Position numbers and translations under genes: made by a program. Shown in pieces: positions 1 to 5,419 of a stretch of DNA of 7,305 nt (positions are counted from its first letter, which is position 1; each line of letters starts with the position of its first letter). The notes under the pieces are model-generated. The model had not been told where the DNA came from and searched no databases. It saw only the letters and a program-made list of their open reading frames with translations. Source of the stretch: Gammaproteobacteria bacterium (GTDB lineage Bacteria; Pseudomonadota; Gammaproteobacteria; Granulosicoccales; Granulosicoccaceae); contig JAGRHW010000175.1 of NCBI GenBank assembly GCA_020444765.1, positions 1-7,305 of the forward strand. Reading direction: 5' to 3'.

Positions 1-565
1 CTTCCGGTGTGTCGAAGTCCTGTTCGACGTCGAGGTCATCGTCGACTTCGGCTTCGTCCATGCTGTCATCGTCGGTTTCCTCGATTTCCCGGTCCAGATC
101 GTCATCGAGGTCATCATCATCGTCACGCTCATCGTTGTCATCAATATCGTCCAGATCGTCTTCCCTGTCGTCGAGGCCGTCTATATCGTCATCGCTATCA
201 TCATCGAGGTCATCTATATCATCGTCGCTGTCATCATCGGAGTCGTCTATATCGTCGTCGTTATCATCATTGAGGTCATCAACATCGTCGTCGCTGTCAT
301 CATCGGGTTCATCGACATCGTTGTCACTGTCATCATCGGGTTCATCGATATCGTTGTCACTGTCATCATCGGGTTCATCGATATCGTCGTCGCCGTCATC
401 GTCGGGGTCGTCTACATCATCATCTGCATGGGCCGCCTGCGTGGCGCTCATCAGTACCGGCAAGGAAACCGAGCTGAGCCCGATAAGCTGTGGCGGCGTG
501 AAGGTTTGAGTAATCACCAGCGTGCCGATTGACAATTGCGAAAGCCTTTTTGCCCAGATGGACAT
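1..565 (-). CDS. Exported aspartate-rich repeat protein, C-terminus beyond window (partial)
   Basis: This frame stays open from an ATG at 565 down to base 2 (188 codons) and continues past the left edge. A GGAG ribosome site (572-575) lies six bases before the ATG. Residues 1-47 look like a Sec signal peptide: a short basic n-region (AKR, 5-7), a long, mostly uncharged stretch and a cleavage site after Ala-His-Ala (45-47). Mature residues 48-188 are about half aspartate. Residues 54-130 are seven 11-residue units of the form PDDDSDNDIDE. After that the repeat decays but stays acidic (148-188). I do not recognise the family. Poly-acidic exported segments can bind calcium, and spacing here resembles thrombospondin type 3 loops, but so much Asp makes that match weak. 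It may be only the N-terminal segment of a larger exported enzyme such as a subtilase; that is a guess. It is divergent from an ECF sigma/anti-sigma pair, which hints at co-regulation. Confidence 0.8.
   Translation of the reverse strand, partial: MSIWAKRLSQLSIGTLVITQTFTPPQLIGLSSVSLPVLMSATQAAHADDDVDDPDDDGDDDIDEPDDDSDNDIDEPDDDSDNDVDEPDDDSDDDVDDLNDDNDDDIDDSDDDSDDDIDDLDDDSDDDIDGLDDREDDLDDIDDNDERDDDDDLDDDLDREIEETDDDSMDEAEVDDDLDVEQDFDTPE
176..406 (-). repeat. Seven 33-bp in-frame tandem repeats (11-aa Asp-rich units)
   Basis: Seven consecutive 33-bp units lie inside the acidic gene, read on the minus strand from 406 to 176. The first four begin with Pro and the later ones with Leu or Ser. Units two and three (residues 65-86) differ by a single amino acid (Ile to Val) and are almost identical in DNA, while units five to seven have diverged more. 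The unit is exactly in frame, so copy number can change without breaking the protein. There are no spacers, so this is a protein repeat and not an array of another kind. Confidence 0.85.
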
Positions 566-715
566 GATATACTCCAGCCAAAATTCTATTTTGATAACGT
601 TGCAGCTTGGCTTTTTATTCTCTTCCAGGGCGTATCTTTTTTCTATTTTATCTCACTTTCTATTCGGTTATGTGGAATAAACCCCTCGACGAACGCGTTA
701 TCCGGGAAACTGTTT
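566..715. promoter_or_regulatory. Divergent promoter region, acidic gene / ECF sigma gene
   Basis: This AT-rich 150-bp gap separates the start codons of the minus-strand acidic gene and the plus-strand sigma gene, so it should hold promoters for both. One candidate plus-strand element is TTGATA (591-596) with TTTATT 17 bp downstream (614-619), a weak sigma-70 match. Another is GGAAT (674-678), 17 bases, then CGTT (696-699), which resembles ECF-type promoters. The latter would put the transcript start only about 8-10 bases before the ATG at 716, leaving little room for a leader. No convincing minus-strand promoter could be picked by eye. Confidence 0.45.
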
Positions 716-1222
716 ATGGTAAGTGAGGCAGATTTGCGGCAGCAAATTGTTGCGGTAATTCCGAGGATGCGGCGTTTTGCCCGCAGTCTGTGCGGCAACA
801 CACCGGATGCTGATGATCTGGTGCAGGTGGCTCTGGAAAAAGCCTTGACACGATTGCATCAGTTTACCCCGGGCACTCGTCTGGATAGCTGGTTGATGCG
901 CATTGTGCAGACCAGTTTTCTGGATGACCGGCGTAAGGCGTCGCGTCGGGAAGAAGGTCTGGATGAAGAGTCACTGAGCCGCTTGCCCGAGGCAAGACAG
1001 GATGACGACAGCGAGCGCAGCAGCAAGGTGCGGGATATAGATCGCGCACTGCTTCAGTTGCCGGAGGAGCAGCGCGTTCTGGTCGGCCTGGTGCTGGTGG
1101 AAGGCTATTCTTACCGCGAAGCCGCAGAGATCATGGCGGTGCCGACGGGGACGGTCATGAGTCGTTTAGCGCGGGCCCGCAAGGCCCTGGTAATGCATCT
1201 TCGGGAGGAGGGCTATGAGTGA
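716..1222 (+). CDS. ECF-type RNA polymerase sigma factor
   Basis: A 168-residue sigma-70 family protein with only regions 2 and 4, the normal layout and length for an extracytoplasmic-function sigma factor. Region 2 spans about residues 12-75: DADDLVQ (31-37) matches the core-binding helix, and the SWLMRIVQTSFLDDRRK stretch (58-74) matches the -10 recognition part. Region 4 spans about 106-165, with LPEEQR (115-120), the YSYREAAEIM helix (131-140) and the GTVMSRLARARKAL recognition helix (145-158). I chose the ATG at 716 because it follows a GGGAA site (704-708) and gives family length. The frame is open back to 536, but those 60 residues are hydrophobic and unlike any sigma domain. It would direct polymerase to a small stress or envelope regulon and be held inactive by the overlapping anti-sigma gene. 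The exact ECF group was not assigned. Confidence 0.93.
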   Translation: MVSEADLRQQIVAVIPRMRRFARSLCGNTPDADDLVQVALEKALTRLHQFTPGTRLDSWLMRIVQTSFLDDRRKASRREEGLDEESLSRLPEARQDDDSERSSKVRDIDRALLQLPEEQRVLVGLVLVEGYSYREAAEIMAVPTGTVMSRLARARKALVMHLREEGYE

Positions 1223-2081
1223 GTATGAGCATATGAAAGACCGCCCGGCGGACGTCACCCCCGAATTGTTGATGGCTTATGCCGATGGCGCGCTGGACGC
1301 CGACGAAATGGCCAGGCTTGCCGACATCGTCAATGCCAATCCGGAGTTGCAGAATGAAGTCGCTGTCTATACAGAAAGCAGACAGGCCTTGGGGCAGGCG
1401 TTCGACCAGATGCTCGACGAGCCGGTGCCGGATCACTTGATGGCGTTGTTGCAGGACAAGCCTGACAGCGCGCAGACCGGTGCTGCAGATTCCGCTGATA
1501 AAGTGGTTTCATTGCAGGCAGCCCGGGAGAAACGGGCCGGTGGGCTTATCCGCTCGGGCTGGGGACAGGCTATCGCCGCCAGCGTTATGTTGGCGCTCGG
1601 TGCCCTGATCGGAACCAATCTGACAAAAACCGGGCCTGACGGCGTTATCGATCCTCACGAGCTGGTGTATGCCGGCTTGATCGGCCTGGAAACACCGTTG
1701 GGCAAAGCACTCGAAACCGCGCCGTCAGCAGAGGTTTTGACGCTGGAAGGCGGCGTTTTCAGCGCCATTCAGACGTTTTCAACCGGGCAGGGCGTGCTCT
1801 GCCGGGAATACGAAGCCGGGCACAGCGGCAACGGCGTTGTTGGTGTCGCCTGCCGGACCGAAGCCGGCTGGCGCGTGGAAATCCTGCTGGCCGACACCAC
1901 GCCCGCGGGAACCGCCGGCAGTGATTATCAACCGGCATCCGGAATGGACAGCGCGGCGCTCGACCAGGTGCTCACCGGTCTGGGGGCTTTGCCGGGGCTG
2001 GATCAGGGGAAGGAAGCCTGCCTTCTTGAGCATGGCTGGTCAGCCGAACGCTGTGGGATTCCTTCGGCGGGTTCGCTCTGA
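1215..2081 (+). CDS. Membrane-anchored anti-sigma factor without zinc motif
   Basis: A 288-residue protein whose start overlaps the sigma gene by 8 bp, preceded by a very strong GGGAGGAGGG site (1203-1212). The cytoplasmic part (1-115) begins with TPELLMAYADGALD (15-28), the typical opening of proteobacterial anti-sigma domains, and contains LDEPVPDHL (67-75). The HxxxCxxC motif of zinc-binding anti-sigma factors is absent. One membrane helix lies at about 116-135. The C-terminal part (136-288) should be periplasmic. It has four cysteines (196, 213, 269, 280), two in a VLCREYE / VACRTEAGW pair resembling small envelope-antigen repeats, so disulfides are possible. It probably tethers the sigma factor to the membrane and releases it on an envelope signal, by proteolysis or conformational change. 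The translational overlap implies matched synthesis of both partners. The signal is unknown. Confidence 0.88.
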   Translation: MSEYEHMKDRPADVTPELLMAYADGALDADEMARLADIVNANPELQNEVAVYTESRQALGQAFDQMLDEPVPDHLMALLQDKPDSAQTGAADSADKVVSLQAAREKRAGGLIRSGWGQAIAASVMLALGALIGTNLTKTGPDGVIDPHELVYAGLIGLETPLGKALETAPSAEVLTLEGGVFSAIQTFSTGQGVLCREYEAGHSGNGVVGVACRTEAGWRVEILLADTTPAGTAGSDYQPASGMDSAALDQVLTGLGALPGLDQGKEACLLEHGWSAERCGIPSAGSL

Positions 2082-2187
2082 ACGTGGAGACCCGATATCG
2101 GACAAATGAGCCTGGTGACGGAGTTGTAATATTACTGAGACAATTACCGGTTTCAAGATCCGGCCGGCCTGAAGTGTTCGGGAAAAC

Positions 2188-2232
2188 TACCGGGACTTCA
2201 GTTGAACCAATTAGTGAAGCCCCGGTATTTTT
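2188..2232. terminator. Rho-independent terminator, probably bidirectional
   Basis: A 13-bp stem with one A-C mismatch pairs 2188-2200 with 2215-2227 around a 14-base loop. On the plus strand it is followed by five T (2228-2232), ending the sigma/anti-sigma transcript. On the minus strand the same stem is followed by GTTTTC (plus-strand 2187-2182), so it can also stop transcription from the catechol dioxygenase gene, whose stop codon is at 2248. It sits exactly between the two convergent genes. Confidence 0.85.
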
Positions 2233-2247
2233 CAGGAAGACGGATGA

Positions 2248-3171
2248 TCAGGTAACCACTTGCAGGAATGTGTCCTTTATCTGCCGGTCATGGTAGAAAA
2301 TCGCCTTGCCGACTTGCTCAGCGTCCCAGGTGACCGGTTCATGGTCCGGATAGTGGTAATCTCCACCGGTAAAGACTTCATTGCGGTTACCTGAGGTGTC
2401 GAAGAAATAGACGGTTTGGCCATGTGTCAGACCGTGACGGGTAGGGCTGACATCAATTGTGGTATCGGTCATTGTCAGCAGGTCAGCGGCGCGCAGGACA
2501 TCATTCCAGCTCTCGAGGTAGAAAGAGACATGATGCAGCTTGCCCGGTTCCGGGTGCTCTATAAAAGCCACGTCATGCGCTTTTGTGCTGATGGTCAGAA
2601 ACTGGGCGATACGCTTGCCGTCCGGGGTCAGTACTTGTTCAGCCAGCTCGAAACCCAGTACATCCCGGAACAGCTTGAGTGTTTCATCCAGATTCGGTCC
2701 GTAAAGCAGGCAGTGATCGAAACGCGTGGCCTTTATGCCGCTCAGGTTTCTTGGCCAGGCTTCGGGGTTTCGGTCTGACACGCCCCATTTGCCGGTTTGC
2801 AGCTTGCTGGCAAAGATTTCGATGTGATGGCCGGTCGGTGCGGCAAACCTTAGCCGGCGACCGCAGTCCTTCAGTTCTCCGGCAGGCAACTCTTCGATGT
2901 CGCAGCCGAAGGCTTCGAGTTCATCGCGCAGTTTGTCGACCACGTCTTCGCTGATACATTTATACGCCACGAAGTCCATGCCGGCTTCGTCGGCCTGACG
3001 AAGAATAACGGAGTATTTATCCACCTCTGTCCAGGCCTTGAGATAGACCCGCCCCTGGTCATCTCTGTCCATTTCAATAAGGCCCAAAACGTCTGTATAG
3101 TGTTTGACTGCTTCCTCCAGATCGAGTACACGAAGCTGGATATGTCCAGGGCGCATTACACCTTTTCTCAT
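2248..3171 (-). CDS. xylE: Catechol 2,3-dioxygenase (extradiol, XylE type)
   Basis: A 307-residue cytoplasmic enzyme that opens catechol between C2 and C3 to 2-hydroxymuconate semialdehyde (EC 1.13.11.2), the entry to the meta pathway. Length and opening (KGVMRPGH at residues 3-10) match the TOL-plasmid XylE. The two-domain vicinal-oxygen-chelate fold fits: N-terminal domain about 1-145, catalytic domain about 150-307. All expected active-site residues fall at XylE numbering: iron ligands His153, His214 and Glu265, plus His199, His246 and Tyr255. The ATG has a GGAGG site (3180-3184) eight bases upstream. The gene stands alone between two terminators, without the XylT-like ferredoxin that often precedes such genes or any lower-pathway gene. 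It likely consumes catechol made by the neighbouring Rieske oxygenase. The symbol reflects family similarity; nahH or dmpB would be equally valid names. Confidence 0.95.
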   Translation of the reverse strand: MRKGVMRPGHIQLRVLDLEEAVKHYTDVLGLIEMDRDDQGRVYLKAWTEVDKYSVILRQADEAGMDFVAYKCISEDVVDKLRDELEAFGCDIEELPAGELKDCGRRLRFAAPTGHHIEIFASKLQTGKWGVSDRNPEAWPRNLSGIKATRFDHCLLYGPNLDETLKLFRDVLGFELAEQVLTPDGKRIAQFLTISTKAHDVAFIEHPEPGKLHHVSFYLESWNDVLRAADLLTMTDTTIDVSPTRHGLTHGQTVYFFDTSGNRNEVFTGGDYHYPDHEPVTWDAEQVGKAIFYHDRQIKDTFLQVVT

Positions 3172-3421
3172 GAGAGTTACCTCCGGATTGCGTTGGTTTT
3201 ATGGATGTGCCGCAGGCCTTTAGACAGGCTCTTAAGCCTGAAGCGCTTGGCATCGGATCGGAAAAATCTTATAACCGCTCAGAGTGTTTGGATATCGGCC
3301 TGCTGCAAGCTTTGTCCGAATAACGCAAGCTTGTGAAATTAAAAGGTCGACCCGTCTATTTAAACCGGCGGAAAAGTACCGAATGGTTTAAAGACCTGAG
3401 TGGATCAGGTAAGCGTGTAGG
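3172..3421 (-). promoter_or_regulatory. Dyad-rich upstream region of the catechol dioxygenase gene
   Basis: This non-coding stretch lies between the oxygenase operon terminator and the dioxygenase start codon, so it should contain that gene's promoter and operators. I see four repeat elements: the perfect dyad ACCTGA-N5-TCAGGT (3394-3410); the inverted repeat TTTAAACC-N18-GGTTTAAA (3359-3392); two direct GCAAGCTT copies exactly 20 bp apart (3305-3312, 3325-3332); and CAGGCT-N4-AGCCTG (3225-3240), a possible leader hairpin. A minus-strand TATAAG (near 3267-3273) is a weak -10 candidate without a clear -35. No -24/-12 element was seen. No coding frame here looks real. Confidence 0.5.
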
Positions 3422-3466
3422 AAAAAGAGTCTCCAGAGTCGATTGATAAAAGCCAACTCTGGAGAC
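3422..3466 (-). terminator. Rho-independent terminator of the oxygenase operon
   Basis: A perfect 11-bp stem pairs 3429-3439 (GTCTCCAGAGT) with 3456-3466 (ACTCTGGAGAC) around a 16-base loop. Read on the minus strand the stem is followed by TCTTTTTC (3428-3421), the U-tract. It lies just after the beta-subunit stop codon at 3482, so it ends the alpha-beta transcript and separates it from the downstream dioxygenase gene. Confidence 0.87.
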
Positions 3467-3481
3467 CTTGAGCACCAGGAA

Positions 3482-3976
3482 TCAAACGGGGTAGACAAGA
3501 TAACGGGGCAGTACGGTTGTATCTAATATGGCCTGCTTGCTTACAAAGCGGGCCGTATCACCCTTGACCAGGACTTTGTCTTTGTAAACGCCCGAGACCA
3601 GGACTTCCGTGCTTCGGGTATCGTCGGGGGTATAGAGGATCTGAAGGTTACTGGTTACGTCAAACGTGTTCGCTGAATCATTACAGGCCTCTATACTCAG
3701 GCATTGGGTAAAGTGGCGTGTCCAGTAATCCTGGTACGTGCCTTTCCATATTTCGTCGATATAGCTGACCCGGTCCTTCAGGCGGTTGTAACTGTCGTCG
3801 AGCATGAAACTCAGTTCCAGACCATTTTCAAAGTTTTCCCTGGAAATACACCGATAGTTCGATGTGGCAGACTCCTCGAAAGAGTCAAGCCAGGCACTCA
3901 TATTTTTTTCGTCAAGTGCACGGATGTATCGCATTTGCAGGTCATTGATGGTGTCTTTGTGAAGATTGATGCTCAT
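3482..3976 (-). CDS. Aromatic-ring-hydroxylating oxygenase, beta (small) subunit
   Basis: A 164-residue cytoplasmic protein of the usual size for ring-hydroxylating oxygenase beta subunits, a family with an NTF2-like fold. The characteristic segment DRVSYIDEIWKGTYQDYWTR is at residues 68-87, followed by H88; the Asp-Arg-Val start and the Arg-His pair are typical of the family. The C-terminus (residues 144-159, ending LPRY) also fits. The beta subunit has no cofactor; it holds the alpha3-beta3 hexamer together and can influence substrate range. Its ATG overlaps the alpha stop as ATGA, with a GGGAG site (3985-3989) inside the alpha gene, so the two are translationally coupled. Beta proteins diverge too far to give the substrate. 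Confidence 0.9.
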   Translation of the reverse strand: MSINLHKDTINDLQMRYIRALDEKNMSAWLDSFEESATSNYRCISRENFENGLELSFMLDDSYNRLKDRVSYIDEIWKGTYQDYWTRHFTQCLSIEACNDSANTFDVTSNLQILYTPDDTRSTEVLVSGVYKDKVLVKGDTARFVSKQAILDTTVLPRYLVYPV

Positions 3977-5154
3977 TGTACTTGCTCCCGCTTGAACCCC
4001 ATGACCTTACGATAATATTCCCAGCGTGGTAGATTGCCGGATTCATCGTTCTGCTTGATTTCCGGGCTGAGCGTATAAAAATCAGAGACACCTTTCTGGA
4101 ACTCCACCGTGCCCGGTGTCTGAACCCCGATATGAATACGATGGAAAATTGAAGCATCTTCCATCGAGATAAGACCGCATGGTCCAAGAAGGTTTGATGA
4201 TTGGCGCAGGCGATGTCTCGCCAGTTCTTCGTCATCATCGAGATGCGAGAAGTAGGCGTAGTGAACTTCCGTCGTTTCAGCATCGATGGCGAACGAGAAG
4301 CGCAGATTGATCATATCCAGGTGTTTGGTGGCAACAAACATGGGAAAGAGTTGTAATACCCGTGAACCGGTACTTGGATCGACGCCTTTGAATTCGATAA
4401 TAGAGGAATCGTTGAGCAGGTCGGTATCGGATGCCTGTGAAAGCTGCGATTCAATGGCCCAGTGTCGTTCGTTAACATCGTATTGAATGCCTTTGCCGCC
4501 TTGCCAGTTGAGAAGGCTGAAGGCGCGATGCAACAGGGGGGCGTGAAAACCGTCGTTGTCGTTATAGGCTTTCCAGTTGGCTTTGTATCTGACCTTTTGA
4601 TAGCCAAGTAATTTCAGGCGACCGTCATCGGCGAGAATCGTGCTGAGTGGACCCAGGGTTCTCTCACCCAGCCACTCAAGCAGAGAAGCCGTGTCACTGC
4701 TGAATGTAACGAAGATAAGGCCTTTATAACTTTCGGTTCTGGGTTGTTTCAGCGGGTAGTTTTCCTTTTTGAAACCTGGCGAGTATTCCTTCTGACTGGG
4801 GCAACCGACGAGTTGGCCGTCTTTGGAAAACAACCAGCGATGATAGGGACACTCGAACTCCTGTTTGTTGCCCATCGATTCCGTGACGATTTGATTGCCG
4901 CGGTGGGAGCATGAGTTAAAAAATACTCTCACCTGTTTGTCATCGCCTCTTGTGGCGAATAATGGAACTTTGCCTATCTGGCAGGATTTGAAATCACCGA
5001 TTTCAGGTACTTCACTTTCGTGACAAACAGCGTGCCACTCTGGGCCGTAAAAAATACGCTCCAGTTCTTTCTCAAATATGTCCTTGTTCACAAAGACTTC
5101 TTTGGGCAGGACATTCAGCTTGGCCGGCCAGGGCCTGTCGGTAATATCAGTCAT
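3973..5154 (-). CDS. Aromatic-ring-hydroxylating oxygenase, alpha (large) Rieske subunit
   Basis: The 393-residue catalytic subunit of a cytoplasmic Rieske non-heme iron oxygenase. The Rieske cluster motif is CxH-x17-CxxH: Cys82, His84, Cys102, His105, in the contexts CSHRG and ECPYHRW. The catalytic iron site has His204 and His209, with Asp333 (SMEDA) the likely third ligand. Asp201 sits where the conserved Asp bridges the Rieske and iron centres of adjacent subunits. The segment NDNDGFHAPLLH (198-209) differs from the ENxxGDAYH form of naphthalene dioxygenases and is nearer in spacing to salicylate-hydroxylase-like enzymes. At 393 residues it is shorter than most alphas (about 420-450). A GAGGAG site lies eight bases before the ATG (5163-5168). 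Paired with a catechol-cleaving enzyme, it may produce catechol from salicylate, anthranilate or a related acid, but the substrate is inference. Confidence 0.92.
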   Translation of the reverse strand: MTDITDRPWPAKLNVLPKEVFVNKDIFEKELERIFYGPEWHAVCHESEVPEIGDFKSCQIGKVPLFATRGDDKQVRVFFNSCSHRGNQIVTESMGNKQEFECPYHRWLFSKDGQLVGCPSQKEYSPGFKKENYPLKQPRTESYKGLIFVTFSSDTASLLEWLGERTLGPLSTILADDGRLKLLGYQKVRYKANWKAYNDNDGFHAPLLHRAFSLLNWQGGKGIQYDVNERHWAIESQLSQASDTDLLNDSSIIEFKGVDPSTGSRVLQLFPMFVATKHLDMINLRFSFAIDAETTEVHYAYFSHLDDDEELARHRLRQSSNLLGPCGLISMEDASIFHRIHIGVQTPGTVEFQKGVSDFYTLSPEIKQNDESGNLPRWEYYRKVMGFKREQVQ

Positions 5155-5419
5155 TCGACTATCTCCTCAGCGATGTAGTTTGTTTGCATGTAATGATTTG
5201 GGAGCGACAACCAAAACCTTGCTCCCGATTCGCAGAAGAAACTATCACGCGGATTAAGCGTTCAGAAATCCGTTGCGTGCATTCCTTGTCCCATAAACGC
5301 AAGTCGGCGAAATCTTCAGGAAAGGGATGTTGTTCTGCAGGGAATGGATAGTTGGGTCTAAGTCGAATGCTTAAGCTGATGTCGATGGTGTAAAACGATA
5401 ATGTCGAGGAGCTGAGTAT
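5155..5419. promoter_or_regulatory. Divergent promoter/operator region, oxygenase and binding-protein operons
   Basis: This 265-bp gap between two divergent start codons must hold promoters for both operons. CGGATT-N11-AATCCG (5250-5272) is a perfect dyad near the middle, flanked by a second pair of arms, CACGC (5246-5250) and GCGTG (5275-5279). That places it well for a regulator controlling both directions. GGGAGC-N15-GCTCCC (5200-5226) is another inverted repeat; it would lie in the oxygenase mRNA leader and has no T-run, so it is not a terminator. No strong -35/-10 pair was recognised; GATAAT at 5397-5402 is too close to the ribosome site to be convincing. Confidence 0.5.

Noticed and set aside
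176..406. Possible CRISPR array or RTX toxin repeats
   Set aside because: The 33-bp units are contiguous with no unique spacers, and the protein lacks the GGxGxDxLx nonapeptide of RTX proteins.
9..509. Plus-strand 166-codon serine-rich frame
   Set aside because: It is the antisense of the Asp codons (GAT/GAC read as ATC/GTC or TCA/TCG shifts) of the minus-strand gene, which has a ribosome site and signal peptide; the serine frame has neither.
593..626. Minus-strand ECF-like promoter, GGAAG and CGTTAT, for the acidic gene
   Set aside because: The spacing is 22 bases, too long for an ECF promoter (usually 15-17).
536..715. 60-residue N-terminal extension of the sigma factor
   Set aside because: Hydrophobic, AT-rich sequence with no sigma homology; the ATG at 716 gives normal family length and the region is needed for divergent promoters.
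5200..5226. GGGAGC-N15-GCTCCC hairpin as a terminator
   Set aside because: No T-run follows on either strand and it lies inside a divergent promoter region; kept only as a possible leader hairpin.
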